Shown here one piece after another: positions 55,114-62,778 of a DNA stretch of 64,000 bases; the stretch's first letter is position 1; every line of letters starts with the position of its first letter. A program made the translations under genes and the position numbers. The notes under the pieces are model-generated. The model had not been told where the DNA came from and did not search any database. It was given only the letters and a program-made list of their open reading frames with translations. The stretch covers positions 246,789-310,788 of the forward strand of contig CAVZBX010000006.1 of assembly GCA_963773655.1 (NCBI GenBank), in the 5' to 3' direction. Source of the DNA: DASSQJ01 sp963773655. GTDB taxonomy: Bacteria; Actinomycetota; Actinomycetes; Actinomycetales; Dermatophilaceae.

Positions 55114-55132
55114 GAAGGTAAGGCTCACCTAA
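55114..55132. promoter_or_regulatory. IdeR/DtxR-type iron box
   Basis: GAAGGTAAGGCTCACCTAA closely fits the 19-bp DtxR/IdeR palindrome (consensus TTAGGTTAGGCTAACCTAA, 15 of 19). It lies 59 bases upstream of the bfd start on the minus strand, so iron-bound IdeR probably adjusts iron storage here. IdeR activates bfrB in Mycobacterium. Confidence 0.8.
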
Positions 55133-55229
55133 AACGTTCCGCAGCGCGGGACAACACTGGCATTTCGGTGAGCGGCACCGACGCGACCCGGACCACGCGG
55201 TCCGGCCGCTGCGCACCTACGGTGGGCGG

Positions 55230-55853
55230 GTGGCGACGATGCGACGGGCGCAGACCCGCGACCTCCCGGGCATCTACCGGGTCTGCCTCCTCACCGGGGC
55301 CGCCGGTGGGGACGCCACCGGCCGGCACGCCGACCCCGACCTCCTCGGGCACATCTGGGCCGGGCCGTACCTGGTCTGCCCCGGTGCCGTGGCGCACGTG
55401 GTCCACGACGAGGGCGGCGTCGCCGGCTACGCTGTCGGCGTCCCCGACACGGCCCGCTTCGAGGACTGGCTCGCCGAGGAGTGGCTGCCGCCCCTGCGGT
55501 TCGACCACCCGGCCGACAGCGGCACGACGGACGCCGACCGTGCGCTGGTCCACCGGCTCCACGCCTGGCCGCGCACCGACGGCAGCCTGCTGCGCCGCCA
55601 TCCGGCGCACCTGCACGTCGACCTCCTCCCCCGCCTCCAGGGCCGTGGGTGGGGGCGCCGGCTGGTCGAGACGGTGCTGGAGGAGCTGGGCCGTGCCGGC
55701 GCGGTCGGCGCACACCTGGGGGTCGACGCCGCCAACCCGCGCGCCGTGGCCTTCTACGAGCGTCTCGGCTTCGAGCGTCTGGCCACCGACCGGCACGGCG
55801 GGACGGTGCTCGGGAGGAGGCTGCCCCTCGAGCGCGACCAGGACCCCGCCTGA
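55230..55853 (+). CDS. GNAT family N-acetyltransferase
   Basis: 207 residues. The acetyl-CoA pyrophosphate loop is LQGRGWGRRLVE (about residues 133-144), and AANPRAVAFYERLGFERL is the conserved C-terminal GNAT strand and helix. The N-terminus MRRAQTRDLPGIYRVC is the usual first strand and helix. The overall layout resembles the GNAT domain fused to bacterial O-GlcNAcase enzymes, but nothing more exact is supported. The start is a GTG. Confidence 0.87.
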   Translation: MATMRRAQTRDLPGIYRVCLLTGAAGGDATGRHADPDLLGHIWAGPYLVCPGAVAHVVHDEGGVAGYAVGVPDTARFEDWLAEEWLPPLRFDHPADSGTTDADRALVHRLHAWPRTDGSLLRRHPAHLHVDLLPRLQGRGWGRRLVETVLEELGRAGAVGAHLGVDAANPRAVAFYERLGFERLATDRHGGTVLGRRLPLERDQDPA

Positions 55854-55867
55854 CGCCGGCGACATCT

Positions 55868-55885
55868 CCACACGACCACCACACG
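55868..55885 (+). promoter_or_regulatory. 7+4+7 direct-repeat box upstream of the second secreted-protein gene
   Basis: CCACACGACCACCACACG repeats the CCACACG half-site with an 11-bp period and matches the box at 50787 in 17 of 18 bases. A third CCACACG lies at 55899. It is about 136 bases before the ATG of the secreted protein gene. Confidence 0.6.
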
Positions 55886-56003
55886 ACCTCCTCCGCCTCC
55901 ACACGGGCGCGTCCCACCATGGCTGCGGGACCGGTGGTCGAAGCCGACCGCCGGCCCCCGGGTCCGGACCGTCCGGCAGCACCGAAGGAGGGAGGTGGCG
56001 ACG

Positions 56004-56555
56004 ATGCCGGCACGAAGCAACTCGAGGTTCCTCCTCGGGCTGGCGGTGGCAGCCTCGACCGCACTGCTCACCGCACCGACCGCCGTCGCAGCAGGGGAGA
56101 CCGGCCTTCCCGGGATGTGCACCGGACGGTCGGACCCGCTGACGTCGCTCACGGCGCACGCCAACGGCACGCCGAAGTACGTCCTCAACCTCGAGAGCGA
56201 CGAGTCCGGCCACCCCACCGGTGTCCTCGTCCTCGGGCGCGGTCCGGGACGCGTGTACGTGGACGACTTCTGCCGCCTGTGGCAGCACCTGCCCGGGCAG
56301 CTGCCCGAGGGCGAGGGCCACCCGGGGGAGGAGGTCGACGAGGACGCCACGACCGCCCACGCCGTCGGCATCGGGTCGCTCCAGGACGGCACCAGGGTGC
56401 TCGTGCGCACCGACGTCCGGGAGAACGACGAGGGCAGGGCCTTCCGGGTCCGCTACCGCGTCATGGGTGCGCACGGCGAGGACGGGACCGACGAGGCGTG
56501 GACGCGCCTGCCCGTCGAGGGCTGGGCACCGCTCGACCTGTTCATCCTCCGCTGA
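56004..56555 (+). CDS. Small secreted protein of unknown function
   Basis: 183 residues. A signal peptide (residues 1 to about 29, ending TAPTAVA then AGE) is followed by a soluble domain with two cysteines (MCTGRSD and DDFCRLW), which could form one disulfide. The ATG at 56004 is favoured because GGAGG ends 8 bases upstream; a GTG at 55995 is too near it. I do not recognise the family. It lies between the direct-repeat box and the two-component genes and may be their target or sensor partner. Confidence 0.7.
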   Translation: MPARSNSRFLLGLAVAASTALLTAPTAVAAGETGLPGMCTGRSDPLTSLTAHANGTPKYVLNLESDESGHPTGVLVLGRGPGRVYVDDFCRLWQHLPGQLPEGEGHPGEEVDEDATTAHAVGIGSLQDGTRVLVRTDVRENDEGRAFRVRYRVMGAHGEDGTDEAWTRLPVEGWAPLDLFILR

Positions 56556-56701
56556 CGTCGACACCGTCGAACCGCGACGGCTGGGCGGGCCCGTGCGGTC
56601 GCCGTGACGGAGTCGCCCCCGAGCGCCCGCGGACGTGAGTGGCGTGTCACTCTCCTCGCATCTCGCGACAAACCGGCGGCACCAGTCGGACAATGAGGGG
56701 C

Positions 56702-57385
56702 ATGGCAACGGTCCTCGTGGTGGAGGACGAACGGGACATCCGTGAGCTGCTGTGCCGGTACCTGGAACGGGCCGGCTTGGCCGTGCTCCTCGCCGGTACG
56801 GGGGCGGAGGCGCTGACGGCGCTCGAGCAGTCGCATCCCGACCTCGTCCTGCTCGACCTCGGCCTGCCCGACGTCGACGGCAACGAGGTGCTCGAGCAGG
56901 CCCGGACGCACACCCCCGTCATCGTCCTCACCGCGCGCTCGACCCTCCCCGACCGCATCGCCGGCCTGCGCGCCGGGGCCGACGACTACGTCGTCAAGCC
57001 GTTCAGCCCCACTGAGGTCGTCCTGCGCGTCCGGGCCGTCCTGGGCCGCAGCGGTGGGAGCCGGCATCCGGGCGGACCCCGCTCGTTCGGCCGGGGACTT
57101 CTGCGCATCGACCAGGCCCGCCACGAGGCCAGCATCGACGGGAGCGGCCTCCACCTGACCCCGAGCGAGTGGTCCCTCCTCACTGCGCTCACGAGCGCAC
57201 CGGGCCGGGTGTACAGCCGCCACGAGCTCGTCGAACGGGTCGGGGGGTCGGCCTGGGACGGCTACGAGCGCGCCGTCGACACGCACGTCAAGAACCTCCG
57301 GCACAAGCTCGGCACTCGCGGCGGTGAGGTCGTCGAGACGGTCGTGGGGTTCGGGTACCGGCTGGGGCTGCGGGCCGATGACTGA
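56702..57385 (+). CDS. OmpR/PhoB-family response regulator
   Basis: 227 residues. Receiver domain 1-120: ATVLVVEDERD, Asp52 phosphoacceptor in LLDLGLPDVDG, VLTAR and VVKPFSPTEV. The winged-helix DNA-binding domain is about 130-227 (HLTPSEWSLLTALTSAPGRVYSRHELV, AVDTHVKNLRHKLG, VETVVGFGYRLG). The gene overlaps the histidine kinase by 8 bases. OmpR-type regulators bind direct repeats at an 11-bp period, which is the geometry of the boxes at 50787 and 55868. Confidence 0.95.
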   Translation: MATVLVVEDERDIRELLCRYLERAGLAVLLAGTGAEALTALEQSHPDLVLLDLGLPDVDGNEVLEQARTHTPVIVLTARSTLPDRIAGLRAGADDYVVKPFSPTEVVLRVRAVLGRSGGSRHPGGPRSFGRGLLRIDQARHEASIDGSGLHLTPSEWSLLTALTSAPGRVYSRHELVERVGGSAWDGYERAVDTHVKNLRHKLGTRGGEVVETVVGFGYRLGLRADD

Positions 57386-58442
57386 CCACCGGGCCCCGTC
57401 GGAGCCATCCCGCCTCGGCCCGTTGGGGCGTCGGCTGCTCGCCGCCCTCCTGCTCGTCGCGCTGGCCGCGCTCGGGGTGCTCAGCATCGGCACCGTCGTC
57501 CCGCACGTGCTGTCCCGGTCCGCCCACCCCAACGCCGTCGACGTCCAGTGGCTCCTCGCCGCGACCCTGCTCGCCATGGTCGCGGCCGGCCTGATCTCCT
57601 GGGTGGTCTCGGTCCGGATGGTCGCGCCGCTCGAGGAGATGCTGCGGATGGCCCGGGTCTTCGCCTCCGGGGACCACGCCGCCCGGGTCCCCGACAGCGG
57701 GCGGGAGGAGCTGGCCGACATCACCCACGCCCTCAACGCCGCGGCGGCCGAGGTCCAGCGCTCCGAGACCGTCCGCCGGCGGTTCACCGACGAGATCGCC
57801 CACGAGCTGCGCACGCCGCTCGCGGCCCTGCAGGCGGGGCTCGAGGAGCTCCGCGACGGCCTCGTGCCGGCGGAGCCCGCCACCCTGGCAGCCCTCCACG
57901 ACCAGGCCGCCCGGCTCAGCCGGATCGTCGAGGACCTCGACCAGCTGTCGGCGGCCGAGTCCCTGAGCCTGCAGCTGACCCTCGAGGAGGTCGACCTCGG
58001 CCGGGTCGTCGCCCTGGCGCTCGCCTCACGCGAAGGGTCGCTGCTCGCGGCCGGTCTCACGGTCGAGCGAGACCTGGCGGACGACGTCGTCGTCATCGGC
58101 GACCCCGACCGCATCCACCAGGTCGTCGGCAACCTGCTCGCCAACACGCTCTACTGCAGACCGGGTGACCGCGTCACGGTGCGGGTGCACCACCACCGCG
58201 GCTGGGGCGTCGTCGAGGTCGCGGACACCGGCCCCGGCTTCGCTCCCGGGGAGCTGAGCAGGGCGTTCGACCGCGGGTGGCGTGGGCCTGCGGCCGACGG
58301 CACGGCGGGCTCGGGTCTGGGGCTGCCCATCGTGCGCAGCCTCGTCCGCGCCCAGGGCGGCACGGTCCGCCTGGCCAACGCCCCGGGCGGTGGGACGGTC
58401 GCCCGGATGGCCCTCCAGCTCGCCCCCGTACCGGTCGCCTGA
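57378..58442 (+). CDS. Sensor histidine kinase
   Basis: 354 residues. Two membrane segments (about 17-40 and 56-79) enclose only a 15-residue extracytoplasmic loop, so the sensed signal is probably in or near the membrane. A HAMP linker follows, then the H-box RRRFTDEIAHELRTPLAAL with His142. ATPase boxes are NLLANTLYCRPG (a divergent N box), VADTGPGF and GSGLGLPIVRSLV. It pairs with the regulator upstream, and should phosphorylate it and perhaps the receiver-only protein at 53892. Confidence 0.93.
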   Translation: MTDHRAPSEPSRLGPLGRRLLAALLLVALAALGVLSIGTVVPHVLSRSAHPNAVDVQWLLAATLLAMVAAGLISWVVSVRMVAPLEEMLRMARVFASGDHAARVPDSGREELADITHALNAAAAEVQRSETVRRRFTDEIAHELRTPLAALQAGLEELRDGLVPAEPATLAALHDQAARLSRIVEDLDQLSAAESLSLQLTLEEVDLGRVVALALASREGSLLAAGLTVERDLADDVVVIGDPDRIHQVVGNLLANTLYCRPGDRVTVRVHHHRGWGVVEVADTGPGFAPGELSRAFDRGWRGPAADGTAGSGLGLPIVRSLVRAQGGTVRLANAPGGGTVARMALQLAPVPVA

Positions 58443-58474
58443 CGAAGCCGTCCGCCGCCGTCCCCACGACCGGG

Positions 58475-58508
58475 CGACGCCGCAGTGGGCCTTGCGACCG
58501 CGGCGTCG
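58475..58508. terminator. Weak hairpin between convergent genes
   Basis: CGACGCCGC (58475-58483) and GCGGCGTCG (58500-58508) are perfect 9-base arms with a 16-base loop, placed between the kinase gene and the small membrane-protein gene. Termination is plausible but the loop is long. Confidence 0.4.
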
Positions 58509-58528
58509 CGCGGGACGCAGGCGCGGCG

Positions 58529-58693
58529 TCAGGCGCGGTCCGGCATCAGCGCATGCCGCGCCTGCTCCTCGCGCAGCCAGTCCTCGAAGCGCTGGTGGCA
58601 CAGCACCTGGTCGCGGCGGTGCCGCATCCACCGGCGCCCCATCGCTGCGCCCGCCAGCGCGGCAGCCGCTCCCACCACGATCCATCCGGCCAT
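58529..58693 (-). CDS. Small membrane-anchored protein, unrecognised
   Basis: 54 residues, ATG at 58693 with GGGGGGAA upstream. One N-terminal membrane segment (WIVVGAAAALAGAAMG) is followed by RRWMRHRRDQ and an acidic helix. No family is recognised. It is convergent with the kinase gene and diverges from the DUF6767-like gene at 58804. Confidence 0.6.
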   Translation of the reverse strand: MAGWIVVGAAAALAGAAMGRRWMRHRRDQVLCHQRFEDWLREEQARHALMPDRA

Positions 58694-58803
58694 GATTTCC
58701 CCCCTGTCACGTCCTGCCATGGTGGTGCCGGCCCCTGCCCGCCGCAACTGGTGGCGCGGAGCGCCCTCCGGACGGCCCCGACCTGCGGCGTAGCCTCGAG
58801 GGC

Positions 58804-59007
58804 ATGAGCAGCGAGCCGCGCACCCGGCGTCGCCCCGAGCCGGTCTGCCCCATCCGGGTCGGTGAGCACTGCACGCTGTGCGTCCCCGGCGCCACCGGCC
58901 CGCACGACTGCGGCCTGGTCTACCTCGTCATGGACGACGACGAGCTGCGCGAGGCGCTCGCCGAGAACCGCCGCCTCCACCGGGAGGCCGAGCGCGGGTC
59001 GCGGTGA
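58804..59007 (+). CDS. Small cysteine-rich protein (DUF6767-like)
   Basis: 67 residues. CPIRVGEHCTLCVPGATGPH and DCGLVYLVMDDDELREALAE give four cysteines and one histidine in a compact first half, with an acidic helix behind. It matches a small actinobacterial family that I recall as DUF6767; the number is from memory. Possible metal binding; function unknown. Confidence 0.65.
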   Translation: MSSEPRTRRRPEPVCPIRVGEHCTLCVPGATGPHDCGLVYLVMDDDELREALAENRRLHREAERGSR

Positions 59008-59091
59008 CGAAGGGCCGCACCACTCCCGAGGTGCCCGAGCGGCCGCTGCCGACGGTGCCTCGAGCCCGGTGGCCGGTCCACCGCCTGACCG

Positions 59092-59550
59092 TCAGTCGCC
59101 CCGCTCGAGCAGTCGCCGCCCCGGCCGGTCGCCGGCGTACACCGACCACGCCATGAGCACCGGCTGGAACGCCAGCCGGGCCAGCCGCTTCTCGTCGGTG
59201 TCGAGGCCGAAGCCGTCGGTGCGCTCCACCCACTGCGCGACGTTGCCGGGGAAGACGGCGAGGAAGAAGACGGCGCCGAGCACGCCGAGCCGGGCCCGGT
59301 GAGGCTGCTTCCACACGAGCAGGGTGGCCGCCCCGAGCGCGATCTCGGCGTAGCCCGACCACACGACCACGTCGTCCGGGTCGAACGGCACCCACTCCGG
59401 CACCTGCGCCTGGAAGTCCTGGCGCAGCGTCGTCAGGTGCCCGACGCCGGCGCCCACGAGGGCGGCGCCGAGGGCCACCTTGCCGAGGGCACGCAACGCG
59501 CGTCCGGTGCGGCCGCGTCGGGCCGGGGTCTGCTCGGTGTCACGTGCCAT
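59092..59550 (-). CDS. DoxX-like membrane protein
   Basis: 152 residues with about four hydrophobic segments. GAALVGAGVGHLTTLRQDFQAQVPEWVPF, VVWSGYAEIALGAATLL and GVLGAVFFLAVFPGNVAQWVERTDG resemble the DoxX/DUF-type quinone-related membrane family. The role is unknown. It is the last host gene before the tRNA-Leu remnant at 59770. Confidence 0.82.
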   Translation of the reverse strand: MARDTEQTPARRGRTGRALRALGKVALGAALVGAGVGHLTTLRQDFQAQVPEWVPFDPDDVVVWSGYAEIALGAATLLVWKQPHRARLGVLGAVFFLAVFPGNVAQWVERTDGFGLDTDEKRLARLAFQPVLMAWSVYAGDRPGRRLLERGD

Positions 59551-59742
59551 CCCGCGATTCTGGCGCACCGGGGCGCCGCGGAGGGCATCGGGCCCCGTCG
59601 GGCTGCCGTCGGGTGCCTGACCGCGGCCGCCCGCAACGGGCCGACGACCATCCCGGCACGACCCCCGGCGTGTCCCCACGACCGGTCCACCACTCGGTCG
59701 CTCGGTGTCGTCCGCCCGTCCTCGCCGCCCCGGACACGCGAG

Positions 59743-59768
59743 GACCCCCGGGCCGGGGCCCGGGGGTC
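59743..59768 (-). terminator. tRNA-Leu terminator hairpin
   Basis: GACCCCCGGGCC (59743-59754) and GGCCCGGGGGTC (59757-59768) are perfect 12-base arms. Directly beside it on the minus-strand-upstream side is a tRNA-Leu 3' end, so this is probably the original tRNA transcription terminator. Confidence 0.7.
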
Positions 59769-59769
59769 G

Positions 59770-59793
59770 GGTGCGCAAGGGGGGATTTGAACC
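59770..59793 (-). other. tRNA-Leu 3'-end remnant, putative attachment site
   Basis: On the minus strand the 24 bases run from GGTTCAAATCC through CCCCTTGCGCACC. This is the T-arm and acceptor 3' half of an actinobacterial tRNA-Leu (usual form GGTTCAAGTCC then CCCCTTGCGCACC). The rest of the tRNA is missing: on its 5' side the sequence turns into unrelated DNA. This is the pattern left where an element integrates into a tRNA 3' end, with the complete tRNA expected at the other border, beyond the right edge. Confidence 0.65.
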
Positions 59794-60144
59794 AGATGGA
59801 TCCGCCCCGCCTGCACGCGTATTAGCCTGTCCAACAGCGGAATTGGCGATACCGTTGCTTCCCGTTGGACACCGTTTCCGGGGGGTGGTGCTACACCGAG
59901 TAGCGCCAGCGCGATTTTCAGGTCTTGTTCGACGGGTTTCCGTCGGACCCCCACAGACTACCGGCTCGATCCCCGCACGAGACAAAGGGGGAAGTGGTCC
60001 GCCCTCATCAGTGGCGTGCACACCGACCCGGTCCAGGCAGCGACCACCGGAGGTCGAAGGGCCGTGGGCGACGGATGGCTGATGGCGGCGAGGAAGACCA
60101 CTCAAGGCCCGTCGTCTGATCGGCCGAGGAATGATAGCCGCGTG
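59794..60144. other. Non-coding island border region
   Basis: No convincing gene. It contains TGTCCAAC (59828-59835) and GTTGGACA (59864-59871), perfect 8-base inverted arms, and a short hairpin CGACGG-loop-CCGTCG (59930-59945). These could be recombinase arm sites or terminator remnants of an integrated element. Confidence 0.4.
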
Positions 60145-60648
60145 GTGATCGTGCGGGCGACACGGAAGCTGCTGCCGCGTCTGTCGGCACCGGCGGCCTC
60201 CGACGAGGACGTGTCGACGACGATGCTGGGCGACTGGTATGGCACCTTCTTGAACTGGCGTCCGAGCCAGGTCGCGCTCTTCGTGAGTGAGACGACACTG
60301 CTGCCGGTGCTGTTTCCGTTGGCGCCAGCGTCGTCGGCCTTGGAGCGCTTTCCGACCCACCTCGCTCAGGTCCTTCGAGCGCACGGCGTCGAGGAGTCCG
60401 TCATCGCGCTGGAGTGCAGCGACAGCACCGAGTGCCGGCTCGCTGGTACGAGCAGCCGCAGCGTCGTGGGATCGATGAACGAGTTCGGCTTCCTCGCCGA
60501 TGCCCACCGCGCTCAACACGCGGAGCTGGACTTGCTCGCGGTTTCCATGAAGCTGGCGACGGTGCCGTGCGGGCCGCTGTACAAGCGCCACGTCAGCCCA
60601 GACCGCGAGCTGCGCGCCCTCGTCAACGCGGATAACGGACACCTGTAG
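60145..60648 (+). CDS. DUF6933-like protein
   Basis: 167 residues from the GTG at 60145 (VIVRATRKLLPRL). LGDWYGTFLNWRPSQVALFVSETTLLPVL, then SVVGSMNEFGFLAD, match a family I recall as DUF6933. Codon third positions include more A and T than the neighbouring host genes, fitting an island gene. Function is unknown. It is the first gene inside the putative island. Confidence 0.7.
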   Translation: MIVRATRKLLPRLSAPAASDEDVSTTMLGDWYGTFLNWRPSQVALFVSETTLLPVLFPLAPASSALERFPTHLAQVLRAHGVEESVIALECSDSTECRLAGTSSRSVVGSMNEFGFLADAHRAQHAELDLLAVSMKLATVPCGPLYKRHVSPDRELRALVNADNGHL

Positions 60649-60700
60649 TCGCAGCGATGGTGAGAGGCTCGGGATCCGGGTGTCCTCTGCGTGCTCGTGT

Positions 60701-61468
60701 TCAGATCGGGAAGCCTCGTGGTGGCAGGTCGGGGCGTGGCGGTCGGTCGCGGCGGGGGTCGGTCCGGGGCGGGTCGCGCCATTCGGGGGCGTCATGCGTC
60801 GTGAGGGGATCACCGGTGTGGTCGTGCAGGATCTGGGCACGCCATGTCTGAAGGCGTTGCTGCAGCGCCTGCAGCTGCTCCGGGGTGACGCCGTACTCGG
60901 CGAGCGTCCCAGGCCGGAGACCGGCGACGTGGTCGAGCTGCTCGGCGAAGATGACCGGGTCGAACCCGGGGTCGTGTTCGACGGCGAGCCGGAGCAGCTG
61001 GTTGTCGCTGAAGAGTCCGCTGCGCCGGATGGCGTCCACGTCGAGGTAGTCGCGGGCGGCGGCCCGGCTGTAGAGCGCGCCGATCTTGTTGGCGATCGCG
61101 TCCTCGAGCGCCAGAACCGGTCCGACCTCGAGCCGGACCGGGTCGTGGGCCCGCCAGTCGACGCCGAGATCGACCTCGAACTGGTACCCGTCGACCGCGG
61201 TGACCGCCAACCGGGCGAACTGCTCGGCGCTCCTGGCCAGCACGGCCGCGTAACCATGGCCAGTCAGGACGGCGAGCGCCCTCTGCACCGCGGCCGCGAA
61301 ACGTTCGGTACCGGTGTCGTTGGTGAACAGGTCGATGTCCTGGGTCGCCCGCAGGATCACACCGTGTTCGCGGATGGCGCCCGACCCCGCCAACGCGAAG
61401 GCGTCCTCGCCGATCGCGCCCAGGATCAGCGCCGCCGCGGCGCGCTGGTGTTCCAGCGCCGAGGGCAT
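60701..61468 (-). CDS. AbiEii/AbiGii-type nucleotidyltransferase toxin-like protein
   Basis: 255 residues from the ATG at 61468. The nucleotidyltransferase pocket is GSGAIREHGVILRATQDIDLFTN, with the G-S motif and metal-binding D-x-D, and a later aspartate in FEVDLGVDW. The C-terminus is Arg/Pro-rich. AbiEii toxins are nucleotidyltransferases that block growth as part of type IV toxin-antitoxin and phage-abortive systems. The gene starts two bases after the stop of a 104-residue protein gene, a likely partner. Confidence 0.82.
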   Translation of the reverse strand: MPSALEHQRAAAALILGAIGEDAFALAGSGAIREHGVILRATQDIDLFTNDTGTERFAAAVQRALAVLTGHGYAAVLARSAEQFARLAVTAVDGYQFEVDLGVDWRAHDPVRLEVGPVLALEDAIANKIGALYSRAAARDYLDVDAIRRSGLFSDNQLLRLAVEHDPGFDPVIFAEQLDHVAGLRPGTLAEYGVTPEQLQALQQRLQTWRAQILHDHTGDPLTTHDAPEWRDPPRTDPRRDRPPRPDLPPRGFPI

Positions 61469-61470
61469 CG

Positions 61471-61785
61471 CTACCCGTCGACCAGCTCGGGGAAGCGGGC
61501 CTGCCACGCATCGCGGCACCGTCTGGGCAGCCGAAGTTGCGACCACACCCGCCGCAGCAGGTCCGCGTTCAACAGCTCCTCCTGCTGCTGCGAGCTGCCC
61601 TCCCGCACGATGTTCTCGTAGGCCTTCTCCACGCCCTCAGGGGTGGAGAGGTCGGCGGTGGAGTCCGGCCCCCAGTAGATCGAGACCGGCAGCGTCAGTA
61701 CACCCTCGGCGGGGCCTGCCAGCGCGTCCAGGCTCGAGGGGGTGTCGTAGGGGATGACGTCGCGGTACAGCACCCGAGTGGCCAT
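61471..61785 (-). CDS. Small protein paired with the AbiEii-like gene, unrecognised
   Basis: 104 residues from the ATG at 61785, with AGGAGGGG upstream. The N-terminal part (ATRVLYRDVIPYDTPSSLDA) and LPVSIYWGP are followed by a helical acidic segment (STPEGVEKAYENIVREGSSQ) and a basic end. It is not an AbiEi-type winged-helix antitoxin by eye. Placed in a tight operon before the toxin-like gene, it could be its antitoxin or a helper. Confidence 0.6.
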   Translation of the reverse strand: MATRVLYRDVIPYDTPSSLDALAGPAEGVLTLPVSIYWGPDSTADLSTPEGVEKAYENIVREGSSQQQEELLNADLLRRVWSQLRLPRRCRDAWQARFPELVDG

Positions 61786-61881
61786 CGGCTCATCCCCTCC
61801 TGACGTGGACAACTAGCCCTGCCCGCCAAGGGTAGCCGCCACCCCCGTCCGCAGCAGGCGCCGTGGGCCGGCGGAGCACCG

Positions 61882-62475
61882 TCAGAGCCGGAGCTCGGTC
61901 GACAGGCGTGCGGTCAGGGCCACCGCTGCGACGACGAAGTCCTCGTGCTGCTCGGCAGGGAGATCGTCGGCGGGGTCGAGCTCGGGGTCGTAGTCGGGAG
62001 CCAGGTCGGCGATCCGCCGCACCTCGCTCGAGGACGCGCCGGTGAAGCCAGCCGAGTACCCCACCTCGGCGACGGCATAGGCGAGGATCTCGTGCTGCCA
62101 TCCGTTGGACTCGTCGAGAACCTCTTCGATGCGGTCCAGCCACGTCTGGTCGTCCTCGTCGGAGGCCTCCAGGGCGTTGGTGACGAGGGTGTACACCCTC
62201 AACCTGGCCGCCCACATGGCGGGCACCGCCTGTTCGTGCTCGTCGTACGGGAGGGACAGGCAGCGGGCGACCAGCAGTCGGGCGCGTTCCTCATCCCCCT
62301 CCGCCCATGCTCGTACCGCCTTGTCGAAGAGGTTGCCGGCGCCGGCGAGGATGCCGGCGCTCTGCTGCTGGTCCAGGCGGCGCCCCGCCGTCGCCGCGAA
62401 ATCGAGCGGAGCACCGATCGACATCTCGCGCCGACCGGACGGACGACCGTTGGCGTCGTGGTTCACACGACACAT
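61882..62475 (-). CDS. Hypothetical protein, acidic
   Basis: Up to 197 residues. ATG 62475, GTG 62466 and ATG 62424 are all possible starts and no ribosome site decides between them. The protein is acidic and helical (NLFDKAVRAWAEGDEERARL, LDRIEEVLDESNGWQHEILA), with no recognised family, membrane segment or catalytic motif. TPR-like helical packing is possible. It lies between the toxin-like pair and the IS110 element. Confidence 0.55.
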   Translation of the reverse strand: MCRVNHDANGRPSGRREMSIGAPLDFAATAGRRLDQQQSAGILAGAGNLFDKAVRAWAEGDEERARLLVARCLSLPYDEHEQAVPAMWAARLRVYTLVTNALEASDEDDQTWLDRIEEVLDESNGWQHEILAYAVAEVGYSAGFTGASSSEVRRIADLAPDYDPELDPADDLPAEQHEDFVVAAVALTARLSTELRL

Positions 62476-62778
62476 CCTGCCAACCCCTGTCCGGAGGCGC
62501 CGGGCGGGAACCTGGCGCTTGGACGTAGTCGGAATCGCGCCCGACTGGCGGCTGCTAGACGATTGCCGGTAGGGCCGGTGTCTGGCCAGACTCGGTCCAG
62601 GTGATCGGCGGGAAGCTCTCCATGCGGCTGCCCACTCGTGATGGGTGTGGCTCATCTTCGGTTTGCGTTCCCGGTCGGTCACCGTGCCGGCGTGTGGCTC
62701 CAGAGGGGTCTGCCCCGCTCTCAGCAGCAGTGCCCACCCGGCGTCAACCAATCGAAGATGACGGGAAGGGCGAAGCTC
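62476..62778 (+). ncRNA. IS110 left-end leader, candidate bridge RNA region
   Basis: This 303-base stretch before the IS110 transposase has no convincing gene. It contains GC-rich stem-loops, for example AGAGGGG with CCCC and CTCT near 62702-62720. In IS110-group elements with the transposase coded after the left end, this leader encodes the bridge RNA with target- and donor-binding loops. Exact ends and loops cannot be fixed from one copy. Confidence 0.4.

Noticed and set aside
59820..59880. A possible complete tRNA or other RNA gene within the island border.
   Set aside because: A short GGAATTGGC segment resembles tRNA-Leu D-arm sequence, but no cloverleaf can be drawn and the orientation conflicts with the 3'-end remnant.
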